From Symploca sp. SIO3C6 (GTDB lineage Bacteria > Cyanobacteriota > Cyanobacteriia > Cyanobacteriales > Coleofasciculaceae), in the NCBI GenBank assembly GCA_010692425.1, contig JAAHHJ010000005.1, positions 119,727 to 183,726 of the forward strand: a DNA stretch of 64,000 bases. The letters are read 5' to 3'. The notes beneath the pieces were generated by a model. It ran no database searches and had not been told where the DNA came from. It saw nothing but the letters and a program-made list of their open reading frames with translations. Below, piece by piece: positions 1 through 10,271 of the stretch. Positions within the stretch are counted from its first letter, which is position 1; the number at the start of each line of letters is the position of its first letter. Made by a program: the position numbers and the translations under genes.

Positions 1-374
1 TATAAATCCATGCGCTGACCAGCAATCATATCCCGAAACGGTTTAATATCAATGGGGAAGTGCCCTATAGTGTCTACTAAAGCGACATCAGTGTCGTCTA
101 CGGGTTGCCCCGCAAAGACTGATTCAAGCTGTTGTTCCCATTTATCAAGAGTCTCAGGAGTAGTTAAGCCAGATTGGGGACCATCTACTAGTTCGTCGGT
201 TCGCCGACACCAATCGTATATCGCCCAAATAGCTCGACGTTTGTCTTCTGGCATCAGTAAGCTGCCGAGATAAAACGTCTTAGAGTGTTTTTCCGTAATC
301 TGACGGCATAATTCGTAAGCCTCAGACAGGGAGACCAGCGTTCTCATGCGTGGGGGTTTAGACAGTTGGAGCAT
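1..374 (-). CDS. crtB: Phytoene synthase CrtB, N-terminal part (runs off the left edge)
   Basis: The first 124 codons of the enzyme that condenses two geranylgeranyl diphosphates to phytoene, the first committed step of carotenoid synthesis. Read on the minus strand from ATG at 374, the product contains [31 protein letters not shown] (the first aspartate-rich substrate/Mg motif) and, near the window edge, [16 protein letters not shown], all characteristic of CrtB. The start at 374 gives [15 protein letters not shown], the usual cyanobacterial N-terminus; an internal ATG at 347 is a less likely start. It begins 35 bp after the crtP stop in the same direction, the conserved cyanobacterial crtP-crtB pair. 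The C-terminal part, with the second Asp motif, lies outside the window. Confidence 0.93.
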   Translation of the reverse strand, partial: MLQLSKPPRMRTLVSLSEAYELCRQITEKHSKTFYLGSLLMPEDKRRAIWAIYDWCRRTDELVDGPQSGLTTPETLDKWEQQLESVFAGQPVDDTDVALVDTIGHFPIDIKPFRDMIAGQRMDL

Positions 375-409
375 TCTTCGCAGGCTGAGATAGTTACCGC
401 AATTAGCTA

Positions 410-1912
<1,503 letters not shown>

Positions 1913-2017
1913 TTATTTGCTCATAAATTTACGATTATTCTGATTATAGTTTACATTTTGTTACATTTAAAGCTCGATCAGAGGATTTGTCCAGAGTTGG
2001 TATTAGCAGTATTGAGT

Positions 2018-2106
2018 GTTCATTTTTCATGTTTGATTGTTCATTTTTCATAGTTGATTGTTCATTAGTCTATGAGCAATGAGCAATGAGCAATCAACCA
2101 TGAACC
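2018..2106. repeat. Short degenerate repeats in the crtP upstream spacer
   Basis: The stretch repeats TTCATTTTTCAT/TTGATTGTTCAT-like units several times and then GAGCAATGAGCAATGAGCAAT. Such short direct repeats are common in cyanobacterial intergenic DNA. No gene is seen between crtP and the DUF4870 gene (1889-2123). Confidence 0.6.
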
Positions 2107-2123
2107 AATCTAGTTACACTTAG

Positions 2124-2495
2124 TCACAGCAGGTGAAAAATAAACGGGTAACGGTAAGACTGATTAGGTTCACTCAGAGATTTAATGATTGCCAAGATTG
2201 GCGGTATCCAATTGAAAAGAAAGAATAGTGGCAGTAAGATTAATCCCAACAAACCAAAAGTCAAGAAGCTCAAAGCGGCAATAATCCCTCCGTAGAGCCA
2301 AACATTAAGGTGGAAGTTAATCGCTTCTTTGGCGTTTTCTTTAACTACTGAGTCCTCTGATACTAGCAAAATGGCAATGGGAATGCCGATCGAGACAACT
2401 AAAGTACTGATAAAAATTGAGCCATGACAAAGGGCTGATAAAAGTTTGCGTTTGTCTTGGTCTGTCTCTAGAGATTTATTTTGGTCATACACCAT
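2124..2495 (-). CDS. DUF4870-family small membrane protein
   Basis: A 123-residue protein of the DUF4870 (Tic20-like small membrane protein) family; the biochemical role is unknown. The N-terminal 18 residues are charged, followed by LSALCHGSIFISTLVVSIGIPIAILLV (first membrane span), the family signature ENAKEAINFHLNVWLYG, and two further hydrophobic spans. It ends YRYPFIFHLL, the typical family C-terminus. The ATG at 2495 is preceded by a near-perfect Shine-Dalgarno (TTAGGAGGTACG), so the start is secure. A short basic reading frame overlaps its start by 11 bases. No functional link to the flanking crt genes or prfC is evident. Confidence 0.85.
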   Translation of the reverse strand: MVYDQNKSLETDQDKRKLLSALCHGSIFISTLVVSIGIPIAILLVSEDSVVKENAKEAINFHLNVWLYGGIIAALSFLTFGLLGLILLPLFFLFNWIPPILAIIKSLSEPNQSYRYPFIFHLL

Positions 2496-2625
2496 AAAAC
2501 GTACCTCCTAATTCCATCGAGGTTGACTTTCTTATGTTGATGAATCTAGCACGAACCTTGGTAGCAAGGCTTCGTAAATCCCGTCTAGAGTTGGTGTCGA
2601 TTCTAGTTGAAATAGTTCGGTACAC
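2485..2625 (-). CDS. Possible short leader peptide upstream of the DUF4870 gene
   Basis: A 46-codon frame starting at GTG 2625, preceded by TAAGGAGGTG, as strong a ribosome-binding site as any in the window. It ends at a TGA overlapping the start of the DUF4870 gene by 11 bases, an arrangement typical of translational coupling. The predicted peptide is basic and Ser/Arg-rich (starts MYRTISTRIDTNSRRDLRS) with no recognisable domain. It may be a real small gene, a regulatory leader, or a fortuitous frame; the evidence is only the ribosome-binding site and the overlap. Confidence 0.4.
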   Translation of the reverse strand: MYRTISTRIDTNSRRDLRSLATKVRARFINIRKSTSMELGGTFYGV

Positions 2626-2770
2626 TTCACCACCTCCTTAAAACCTCTAAACATGCTGTCTATTATAATTTTCCTGACAGGCAGGATAAATCCTGCTCGT
2701 CTGAACGAGTCGCGTGCTTTCATCCCCCACTTGAAAGATGGAGGCTAAGAGCTACGCTTTCTGTAAATTC

Positions 2771-2776
2771 TATAAT
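2771..2776 (+). promoter_or_regulatory. Candidate -10 box of prfC
   Basis: A perfect TATAAT sits 34 bases upstream of the prfC ATG. No convincing -35 hexamer is seen 16-18 bases further upstream, so this is only a partial promoter match. Confidence 0.4.
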
Positions 2777-2809
2777 GTATCTTGAGAGTCCCCTAATTAG
2801 GCTGTTTGG

Positions 2810-4435
2810 ATGTCCACTGAAATTCAGGCTGAATTGCAAACTGCTGTTGAACACCGCCGTAACTTCGCGATTATTTCCCACCCTGATGCTGGTAAAACAA
2901 CTCTGACTGAAAAACTGTTGCTTTATGGAGGTGCAATTCACGAAGCTGGCGCAGTCAAAGCACGCCGCGCCCAACGTAAGGCGACTTCTGACTGGATGGC
3001 AATGGAGCAACAACGGGGAATTTCCATTACCTCGACAGTTTTGCAGTTTATCTACAACGATTGTCAGATTAATTTGCTTGATACCCCTGGACACCAAGAC
3101 TTCAGTGAGGACACCTATCGCACTCTGGCGGCAGCTGATAACGCCGTGATGCTGATTGATGTAGCTAAAGGTTTAGAACCGCAAACTAGGAAATTGTTTG
3201 AAGTTTGTCGGATGCGATCGCTACCGATTTTTACCTTTGTTAACAAACTGGATCGTCCGGGCAGGGAACCGCTGGAATTACTCGACGAAATTGAGCAAGA
3301 ATTAGGTTTGCAGACCTATGCAGTAAACTGGCCTATTGGGATGGGCGATCGCTTTAAGGGTGTTTTTGACCGTTGTCAGGGGCAGATTCACCTGTTTGAA
3401 CGTAGTGCCCATGGCAGTCGTGAAGCGAAAGACACAGTAGTAAATTTAGGGGATCCTCGGATAGAGGAACTTCTCGAACAAGAACTATATTATCAACTCA
3501 AGGAAGATTTAGAACTGCTCGAAGGTATTGGACCTGAACTGGATTTAGAGAAGATTCATGCTGGTCAAATGACCCCTGTGTTCTTTGGATCTGCGATGAC
3601 TAATTTTGGCGTTGAGCTGTTTCTTCATTCTTTCATGGATTATGCCCTCAAACCGGAGGCACGTAATTCTACAGTGGGTGCCATTGATCCTACTTATCCA
3701 GAATTTACTGGTTTTGTTTTTAAGCTACAAGCCAATATGGATCCTAAGCACAGGGATAGAGTAGCTTTTGTCCGCGTTTGTACTGGTAAGTTTGAAAAGG
3801 ATATGACTGTTAGTCATGCCCGTACTGGTAAAACGATACGTTTGTCAAGACCTCAGAAATTATTTGCCCAAGACAGGGAATCAATTGATGTTGCCTATGC
3901 TGGGGATGTGATTGGTTTGAATAATCCTGGGGTTTTTGCCATTGGTGACACTATTTACAATGGCAAGAAGTTAGAGTATGAAGGTATTCCCTGTTTTTCT
4001 CCAGAAATATTTGCCTATTTAAGAAATCCTAACCCTTCTAAGTTTAAGCAATTCCAAAAGGGGGTTAAGGAGTTACGAGAGGAAGGGGCAGTACAAATTA
4101 TGTACTCAGTGGATGAGTCGAAGCGTGACCCTATTTTGGCGGCTGTGGGGCAGTTGCAATTTGAGGTGGTGCAGTTTCGCTTACAAAATGAGTATGGCGC
4201 GGAAACGAGGCTGGAGATGTTGCCCTATAGTGTTGCCCGTTGGGTTACTGGTGGTTGGGAGGCTCTTAAGAAGGCAGGGCGTCTGTTTAATACGGTGACG
4301 GTTAAGGATAATTGGGGACGTCCTGTACTTCTATTTAAGAATGAGTGGAATTTACAGCAGATCTTAGGGGATCATCCGGAGTTGCAGTTGAAGGCGAGTG
4401 CGCCGGTGATTTCTGGGCAAGAACCAGAATCTTAG
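2810..4435 (+). CDS. prfC: Peptide chain release factor 3 (RF3)
   Basis: Class II translational GTPase that removes RF1/RF2 from the ribosome after peptide release. The 541-residue product has all the G motifs in order: P-loop [16 protein letters not shown] (about residues 22-37), switch [29 protein letters not shown] (G3) and [12 protein letters not shown] (G4). RF3-specific blocks include [10 protein letters not shown] and, at the C-terminus, [17 protein letters not shown]. Length matches the family (about 525-545). It is transcribed alone, divergent from the DUF4870 gene, and ends just before a hairpin repeat. RF1 (prfA) lies 6 kb away, but there is no operon link. Confidence 0.97.
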   Translation: MSTEIQAELQTAVEHRRNFAIISHPDAGKTTLTEKLLLYGGAIHEAGAVKARRAQRKATSDWMAMEQQRGISITSTVLQFIYNDCQINLLDTPGHQDFSEDTYRTLAAADNAVMLIDVAKGLEPQTRKLFEVCRMRSLPIFTFVNKLDRPGREPLELLDEIEQELGLQTYAVNWPIGMGDRFKGVFDRCQGQIHLFERSAHGSREAKDTVVNLGDPRIEELLEQELYYQLKEDLELLEGIGPELDLEKIHAGQMTPVFFGSAMTNFGVELFLHSFMDYALKPEARNSTVGAIDPTYPEFTGFVFKLQANMDPKHRDRVAFVRVCTGKFEKDMTVSHARTGKTIRLSRPQKLFAQDRESIDVAYAGDVIGLNNPGVFAIGDTIYNGKKLEYEGIPCFSPEIFAYLRNPNPSKFKQFQKGVKELREEGAVQIMYSVDESKRDPILAAVGQLQFEVVQFRLQNEYGAETRLEMLPYSVARWVTGGWEALKKAGRLFNTVTVKDNWGRPVLLFKNEWNLQQILGDHPELQLKASAPVISGQEPES

Positions 4436-4452
4436 ATTGGTCTCTTCCCCAA

Positions 4453-4475
4453 CCCCTCTCCTGCAAGGAGAGGGG
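4453..4475. repeat. Perfect 10-bp-stem hairpin after prfC
   Basis: CCCCTCTCCT and AGGAGAGGGG form a perfect inverted repeat around a 3-base loop, 18 bases after the prfC stop. No T-tract follows, so it is a weak candidate terminator. The same C-rich hairpin type is a common dispersed repeat in cyanobacterial genomes. Confidence 0.6.
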
Positions 4476-4815
4476 AGCAAGATTAGACGATTTCACATTA
4501 GTTGTATTTCTTCACATAATCTCTCTAACTCCTGCTATTAAATACTTTCCCGAAAGACGATTGTCCTGCCGAAGAATGCCCGGAGGGCTGTAGGGGCAAT
4601 GGCAAAGCTAATTACTTTTCTCCGGTAGTGGTTGCATGCGATCGCTGTATTTGAATTTATACTAGACAGCTATTTGCCCTTAGAACTTGGGGATAAACGA
4701 CAAATTTATTCTTTGTTGGCATCTGGCAAATCTAGATGCTAGTTTTGGTGATGTATGTGGACTCCATAGAGAAGAAAGCATTCACTCTAGATTGGGAGAG
4801 AGTAGGACAGACCAG
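4476..4815. other. Spacer between prfC and the NACHT gene
   Basis: About 340 bases with no supported gene. One HIP1 octamer (GCGATCGC) is present near 4640. The NACHT reading frame stays open back to a TTG at 4687, but the ATG at 4816, which begins a membrane anchor, is the better start. No clear promoter was identified. Confidence 0.5.
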
Positions 4816-7800
4816 ATGCCATTACCAGTTCAGAGATTTAAAAGTCAGTTACTAGTTAGCCTGTTTTCTCTAGCTCTAATGATATCGGTGTTTCTAGGAA
4901 AGTTAGACCCGATTTCCCCTCAAACAACTGCACCATCTCCGAAAGAAGCCTTGCGTCAAGAAATCCGGGACAAGGCAGCGAGTGATGTAGAGGATGATAT
5001 TGCCAGGCGTACTAAAGATATAGTTGATATCTACAAAAATAACTCTGTGGGACTTGAGGCTCCAGAAATTGCTGATATCTATGATGATGAATATACCGAA
5101 AAGGATAAAGCGAAGAAGAAAGATCCAAGAGAACTATTAAATCCTGACAGAGGTTTCCTCATACTGTTGATATTGGCTGTCGGTGGTGTTATCGGCACTG
5201 TAGTGGGAAACACTCTTGCACAGAAAGTCATGAACTTTGTTAAGGCAATAAAAGATTGGATTTATGGAAAATTTGCAGGGAACTCGATTTTGAGAAGGGT
5301 TGCACTGCGACGTTATCGAAAGGGGCTGTTAAACAAATATAAGGATTTATCGATTCCCTTCAGAACTAATCGACCACCGTTAGATATGGGGGAAGTTTTC
5401 GTTCCTCTCAAGGTTGCAGGTTCAGTGGTTGAAGAGCAAATTGATGCAGATGAGGTGATCAGACAACATCGCCGACTAATGGTCAAAGGAGTACCTGGCT
5501 CAGGGAAATCAATGCTGCTCAAACATATTGCTCTCTCCTACGGAACACAAGGTTTGACAGGTTTGCAAGATTTGCCCATACCAGTTTTTCTAGAACTCCA
5601 TCGACTCAGTGATCCAGAACTAGATCAAAACAAGCTGATCCAACAATTAGTAGATGCTTTCGACCGAGGTAATTTTCCCAAGGCTGGACGCTTTGTTAAA
5701 CAAAGTCTAGAGCAAGGTACTCTCATGTTAATGCTAGATGGTCTCGATGAGGTCAAAACTGAAGTTAGACCAAATGTTGTAATGCAGATTAGAGATTTGC
5801 TCGATAAGTACGATAAGTGTCGAGCTATCATTACCTGCCGCACGGCTGTTTACGCCAATGAGTTCAATGATGTGACAGAGCAAACCTTGGAAGTGGTGGA
5901 GTTTAGTGACCAACAAATCCGCCGCTTTTTGATGGCTTGGGAAAGAGAAATGCCCCAAGATAAGTCAATTAACCAACTCATGCAGACTCTACGGGAACGC
6001 CCCCGGATCATGACTCTAGCACGTAACCCCTTGCTGCTGACTATTATTGCCTATCTCTACTGTGATACTCCCTTTGTCTTGCCTCATTCTAGGGCTGAGT
6101 TCTATCAAAAATCTACCGATATTATGCTGGAACAGTGGCAGAAAGACTTCAATCATTATCGAGCTAATGATAAGAAACAAATACTCCAACACCTAGCTCT
6201 CTATAACCAAGAGGAAAAAAGAACACAATGGCAAGAACGCCGAAGTATTGAGTATACAGTAGTCCTAGAGCAAATTAGACAAGTCCTTCCTAACCTGAAT
6301 TTGCAGGAAACGGATGCTAAGTTGATTTTGGATGAAATCGTTGAGCGTAGCGGCTTGTTTTTAAAAATTGATGGAGGCGATCGCTACCAGTTTGCTCACC
6401 TGACTCTCCAAGAATATTTTGCTGCTGTCGCTTTGGTGAATGACGCCAATGGTTTGAGTAATCGTTTCCAAAAGGATGCAAGTGTTTGGCGGGAAGTTGT
6501 TAAGCTGTGGTGTGGATTAGCCCAGGAAAGTACAAAGTTAATTCGAGCAGTTTATGCCAAGGATGCGATTACAGGTTTTGAGTGTCTTGCAGACACTCAA
6601 AATATTGATCAAACATTAGCCGAAGAAATCATTGCTAATTTCCAGACTCAGCTGGGCACAAAAAGGCAAGACGATTTGCTAGTCAAGGCTTTTGGCTCAG
6701 TGGCAGCAGATTTTCGACCACGAGGCAGAGCTGTATTTCAGTTCTTAGAGCAGATCCTAGATCATTCTCAGGATATGGCTTGTCGCCAGGTAGCAGCAAA
6801 TGCTCTATCGATGACTAATCAATCTAAGGCCGCAGAGGTTCTTGCTAGTCACTACAAGACTAAACCTGAAGTACGGGAATCCTTAGTGCGAATGGGTAAT
6901 CTAGCAATACCTCCACTTATATTCTTAACCACTGAAGGACAGAGGACAGCTTTGCATGATTTGTTCAGAATTGGTACTCCTGATGTTGCCGTTGCACTAG
7001 TTTCCTTAATCTGGAGTAATAATCAGATAATCGAAGCTAGAGTAGCGTGGTATCTAGCCGCACTACTGCCTAAATTAGGTGTTGAAGAAGCACTTAGGGA
7101 AATTAAATTAACAACGGAGCAAAGGAAGGCTGATTACTTGGATTGGATTTGGCAACCGTTTAGAGAACCCCCTAACTCAGAACTACCAATCATCACAGGT
7201 CGAATTGCCCTTCTTTTAGCAAATGCTTCCTTTAAAACGATTCCTCAGCAACTACCAGCGTTAGACCCACGCCTAATTGTTCCCCTTTGTTCTATTCACA
7301 TCCGAGAGCAAGGGAGGCTAGCTAAAACTTGGCCTCATAAAGCAGATAAACTGCTTAAGCAAAATGATAAAACTCCTGAACTCAATCAGCAAATAATTGA
7401 AGCTATAGATAATCTCCTCAAGCCGAACTCCCCTCAAAGTATCTGGAGAAAATTACTTTCAGGACTTGCACCCAGATCACAGCTTGACTTACTCCACCGA
7501 TTGATTATTTATCCTCCTTCCAAAGTAGATCACTGGCGTAATATTTTTCGAGAAGTAAAATACGAATTTAGGACAGGAATCCACTATCGATTCGTATTAG
7601 CTATTGCCGCAATCTTTTCTATAGTCGCTATTATCGGGATTTTGAGCATCTTTCTTGGACAAGTCGGGGCAAATTGGGCTAGAGAATTAGAATTTTTCTG
7701 GCTTTTGTTATTTGTTATAATTATCTTCTTTTGGTTCGTACTAGGGAGAGGAATTGAGAAACCTCTAGAACCTGATACTTTCATTAGGTTTGGTCTTTTG

Positions 7801-8706
7801 GGTCCAGTCACATTTTTGGTCGAACTGTGCCAATTTATTCGTAATGACATAGTCTGGGATGGAATTGAACCTCTTTTTAAAACTCTCATAAATAGGGCCG
7901 TGATTGTGGGTGGAGCTGGGGCTGTGACTATGGTCATCGGTGGGGCTGGGGCTGTGACTATGGTCATCGGTGGGGCTGGGGCTGTGACTATGGTCATCGG
8001 TGGGGCTGGGGCTATGGCTGGTGCTGGGGTTGCGGCTGGGGCTATGGCTGGGGCTGCGGCTGGGGCTATGGCTGGGGCTGCGGCTGTAGGTGTGTTTAGA
8101 GCCGTCGTTGTGGTTGTGGCTGTGGCTGGGGCTATAGTTTTTGCTGGGGCTGTGGGTGTAGCGATGGCTGGTTCTGGGTCTGGAGATGTGGGTGTGGCTT
8201 GTGGTGTGGCTGTAGTTTTTACTTTAGCTATGGCTGGGGCTGTGGTTCGGGCTGTGCGTTTGGGTGCAGTTTTTGCTGTGGCTTTGACTGTGGCTGTAGG
8301 TGTGGCGGTAGGTGCAATTGTGGTTTTAGCTCCAGGTGTGCCTGTGACTGGAGCTTTTGCTGGATTTGGACTTGGTGCTTGGTATCGACTCAAAAATTTC
8401 AAGAAGGATTGGGTTAGATTCTTTGCTGTTTTGGCTTTCCCCTGGTTTTGTTGGTTTCCGATTGTCGGAGTCTTTGCAACGCTCACTTTAAATAGGATCC
8501 TCATAAGACTAGCGTTACTCAATTTCCCCGCATGGCAACAGACACTGCTAATCGAAATGTTTCTATGTGTCATTTGCATATTTTCCTGGTGGCAGGGTAA
8601 ACATCTAGAAGAGATGTCTCGGAACCCATTGCAGGGTAGTGTTCTCGAATCTGCCTTGAAAACTCGCAATGGTAGACATCTGATTAACAGTAACCCTTAT
8701 AACTAA
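4816..8706 (+). CDS. Membrane-anchored NACHT-family STAND NTPase with a Gly/Ala/Val-rich repeat region
   Basis: A 1296-residue STAND NTPase, a class of signalling or immune switches. Residue numbers are from ATG 4816, chosen because it opens with an anchor helix (about 11-28). A second span (GFLILLILAVGGVIGTVV, about 113-130) precedes the NACHT domain. The Walker A motif GVPGSGKS lies near 223-230, Walker B LMLMLDGLDEV near 303-313, and the NACHT C-terminal marker FAHLTLQEYFAA near 525. The region to about 900 looks alpha-helical and repeat-like (RQVAANALSM, IPPLIFLT), possibly HEAT-type. The C-terminal third has several hydrophobic spans and, at about 1028-1178, low-complexity VIGGAGAVTM-type repeats. 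An HTH gene follows 120 bases downstream. The ligand and output are unknown; defence or stress signalling is an inference. Confidence 0.85.
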   Translation: MPLPVQRFKSQLLVSLFSLALMISVFLGKLDPISPQTTAPSPKEALRQEIRDKAASDVEDDIARRTKDIVDIYKNNSVGLEAPEIADIYDDEYTEKDKAKKKDPRELLNPDRGFLILLILAVGGVIGTVVGNTLAQKVMNFVKAIKDWIYGKFAGNSILRRVALRRYRKGLLNKYKDLSIPFRTNRPPLDMGEVFVPLKVAGSVVEEQIDADEVIRQHRRLMVKGVPGSGKSMLLKHIALSYGTQGLTGLQDLPIPVFLELHRLSDPELDQNKLIQQLVDAFDRGNFPKAGRFVKQSLEQGTLMLMLDGLDEVKTEVRPNVVMQIRDLLDKYDKCRAIITCRTAVYANEFNDVTEQTLEVVEFSDQQIRRFLMAWEREMPQDKSINQLMQTLRERPRIMTLARNPLLLTIIAYLYCDTPFVLPHSRAEFYQKSTDIMLEQWQKDFNHYRANDKKQILQHLALYNQEEKRTQWQERRSIEYTVVLEQIRQVLPNLNLQETDAKLILDEIVERSGLFLKIDGGDRYQFAHLTLQEYFAAVALVNDANGLSNRFQKDASVWREVVKLWCGLAQESTKLIRAVYAKDAITGFECLADTQNIDQTLAEEIIANFQTQLGTKRQDDLLVKAFGSVAADFRPRGRAVFQFLEQILDHSQDMACRQVAANALSMTNQSKAAEVLASHYKTKPEVRESLVRMGNLAIPPLIFLTTEGQRTALHDLFRIGTPDVAVALVSLIWSNNQIIEARVAWYLAALLPKLGVEEALREIKLTTEQRKADYLDWIWQPFREPPNSELPIITGRIALLLANASFKTIPQQLPALDPRLIVPLCSIHIREQGRLAKTWPHKADKLLKQNDKTPELNQQIIEAIDNLLKPNSPQSIWRKLLSGLAPRSQLDLLHRLIIYPPSKVDHWRNIFREVKYEFRTGIHYRFVLAIAAIFSIVAIIGILSIFLGQVGANWARELEFFWLLLFVIIIFFWFVLGRGIEKPLEPDTFIRFGLLGPVTFLVELCQFIRNDIVWDGIEPLFKTLINRAVIVGGAGAVTMVIGGAGAVTMVIGGAGAVTMVIGGAGAMAGAGVAAGAMAGAAAGAMAGAAAVGVFRAVVVVVAVAGAIVFAGAVGVAMAGSGSGDVGVACGVAVVFTLAMAGAVVRAVRLGAVFAVALTVAVGVAVGAIVVLAPGVPVTGAFAGFGLGAWYRLKNFKKDWVRFFAVLAFPWFCWFPIVGVFATLTLNRILIRLALLNFPAWQQTLLIEMFLCVICIFSWWQGKHLEEMSRNPLQGSVLESALKTRNGRHLINSNPYN
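7921..8088 (+). repeat. In-frame tandem repeats: three 30-bp units then 24-bp units
   Basis: Three identical 30-bp copies at 7921-7950, 7951-7980 and 7981-8010 (each beginning GCTGTGACTATGGTCATCGG) encode AVTMVIGGAG. They are followed by near-identical GCTATGGCTGGGGCTGCGGC units at 8041 and 8065. The repeats lie within the NACHT gene and keep the frame. Degenerate GCTGTGGCTGGG-like sequence continues to about 8340, so the tract looks recently expanded and may vary in length between strains. Confidence 0.9.
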
Positions 8707-8826
8707 AAGACTTCCAAATATATAACCCGCTTGAAGCGCATAACTCCTTTGTAGAGGAAACTAAAACAATTAGAGTAAAATTAACAGCAGAATACTGTAT
8801 ATGCGATCGCAATAGTTTTTTCTTCG

Positions 8827-9249
8827 ATGTTAGTTGGCACAGCACAAGCAGCAGAACTCCTCGGCATCTCTACAGCACGAGTACGCCTACTCCTCAAGCA
8901 AGGCAGAATTGAAGGAGCCTATAAAATTGGCAGATTCTGGGTAATTCCCCTATTTGAGGGTATGCCAGTGATCTCTAAAGGTCGCAGGGGACCAAAAGCA
9001 AAGTGGTGTAGAAGGCGTCCTGCTGTTACTTTTATCCACGTTAACCAGCATGCAATTCGCCAAAACAAAAAGCGGGAACATCATCTTCCCGTAATCAGTA
9101 TCAAAAAAGGAAATAGCAATATCTATGGTCACGAAGTTAGAATCAACGGACCGTGCCGAATAGTTTATCAGCCCAATTTGCCCAAGCCCTGTGGTGCTAG
9201 AGTCTGGATTGAAACTCTTTCAAACGTTGAAGTGATTAATCGCTGCTGA
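8827..9249 (+). CDS. Small excisionase/MerR-like helix-turn-helix protein, copy 1
   Basis: A 140-residue protein. The N-terminus TAQAAELLGISTARVRLLLKQ followed by GRIEGAYKIGRFWVIPL is the helix-turn-helix and wing of the excisionase/HTH_17 class (DNA binding). The rest is basic (KGRRGPKAKWCRRRP) and ends in a conserved block with PCRIVYQPNLPKPCGARVW; its function is unknown. A near-identical copy lies on the opposite strand at 48979-49401. Similarity between the copies includes about 60 bases upstream of the start but stops at the stop codon. It follows the NACHT gene by 120 bases in the same direction and could regulate it. Confidence 0.8.
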   Translation: MLVGTAQAAELLGISTARVRLLLKQGRIEGAYKIGRFWVIPLFEGMPVISKGRRGPKAKWCRRRPAVTFIHVNQHAIRQNKKREHHLPVISIKKGNSNIYGHEVRINGPCRIVYQPNLPKPCGARVWIETLSNVEVINRC

Positions 9250-9397
9250 TCTTCATCTTTCTTCGCGGTAGGAGACTCTCGAAACACGCGATGAGAGGAA
9301 TGCCGCGCTTTTAGTGACGGGAGGATGTCAAATAACGGGTGAACGAAACTTCGCTTGGAATTTCAATTCTCTGCGTCTCCGCGTCTCCATAATCTGC

Positions 9398-10225
9398 TTA
9401 TTTTTCCCTGACACCTTTAACTTCCTCAACAGCTAAACCCAAAGCCTCTGCAATCTGCTCTACAGTTAGTCCCATTTCTAATAACTTAGGAATCGCATCC
9501 CGCCTGGCTTGAGCTTCCTGGTCAAGTACTTGCTGTGCTTGCTGAGCTCTTTCAGTACCAGTGAGCAACAGATTACCATGCCCATCCCACCAACGCAGCC
9601 AAAGTTGAGTTTGATTTTGATAAGCTCCCTGCCAAAGCCCTAATTCTATTCCTAAAGGCTCAATAGGATAATGTCCTCGCTCATTAGATTCTAAGCTTTG
9701 ATAAGCTCCCCTCAATAATTGGTAAACCTCTAAATTACCTGCCTTAATTTCATAGATACCGTAATAGGGAATACGAATTATTTGCTCGTAGACCCAAAAT
9801 TTACCAGGTTTAACTCTTTGTTCTGTTTCAGAGCGCGATAAAGGAGTGCGATCACGTTCTTGGGAACCATCCCCACTAGCAAATTCCAGAGCAATTAAAG
9901 GAGCAATATATTCCCGCCACAAAACGTAAGAACGGCGAATTTCACCATCTAAATTGGGAGGTACACCAGGTACATAAAACCAGTCAGGAGCCTCTGCTCC
10001 TTGCTCTGGGGGTTCAGTTTCTCGCCAGTAAATGCCACAATCTTGACCAATGGCATATTGTCCATCAGGATGGATTTTTTGTAGAACAGGCCAGATAGAG
10101 TCAGTGAGAATAATGCTTTGGGGATGCTCCTGAAAATTTTTCACAAAGGTTCCATCTGACTCTGGTAGCTGGGTGTGATCAGGAAAAGGAGGAGGTATAT
10201 AGGTTGATGATTGACTTGGTTTCAT
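9398..10225 (-). CDS. Uma2-family (DUF820) PD-(D/E)XK nuclease-like protein
   Basis: A 275-residue member of the Uma2/DUF820 family, greatly expanded in cyanobacteria and predicted to have a PD-(D/E)XK nuclease fold; in vivo function is unknown. Visible family marks are PDWFYVPGVPP, LIALEFASGDGSQERD and KFWVYEQIIRIPYYGIYEIKAGNLEVY, with the conserved acidic and lysine positions (EF..., YEIK). The last ~40 residues (LLEMGLTVEQIAEALGLAVEEV) form the helix-turn-helix-like tail often seen in this family. It is convergent with the HTH gene and separated from prfA by 46 bases. No operon partner is evident. Confidence 0.85.
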   Translation of the reverse strand: MKPSQSSTYIPPPFPDHTQLPESDGTFVKNFQEHPQSIILTDSIWPVLQKIHPDGQYAIGQDCGIYWRETEPPEQGAEAPDWFYVPGVPPNLDGEIRRSYVLWREYIAPLIALEFASGDGSQERDRTPLSRSETEQRVKPGKFWVYEQIIRIPYYGIYEIKAGNLEVYQLLRGAYQSLESNERGHYPIEPLGIELGLWQGAYQNQTQLWLRWWDGHGNLLLTGTERAQQAQQVLDQEAQARRDAIPKLLEMGLTVEQIAEALGLAVEEVKGVREK

Positions 10226-10271
10226 CTAAAAAACTTACTTTCAGTGAAGCCAAAAACAGAATTTGATCAAA

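Noticed and set aside
52..273. Plus-strand 73-codon frame at the left edge
   Set aside because: The opposite strand reads clearly as phytoene synthase, so this frame is a shadow.
2532..2723. Minus-strand 63-codon frame before the DUF4870 gene
   Set aside because: No ribosome-binding site at its start and no recognisable motif; the alternative frame starting at GTG 2625 has a much better site.
2720..3097. Minus-strand 125-codon frame at the prfC start
   Set aside because: It overlaps the conserved G-domain codons of prfC and has no family resemblance.
7584..8669. Minus-strand open frame of 361 codons opposite the NACHT gene
   Set aside because: It is the antisense shadow of the Gly/Ala/Val repeat tract (Thr/Pro/Ala-rich translation), without a domain or ribosome-binding site, while the plus strand has a continuous membrane protein.
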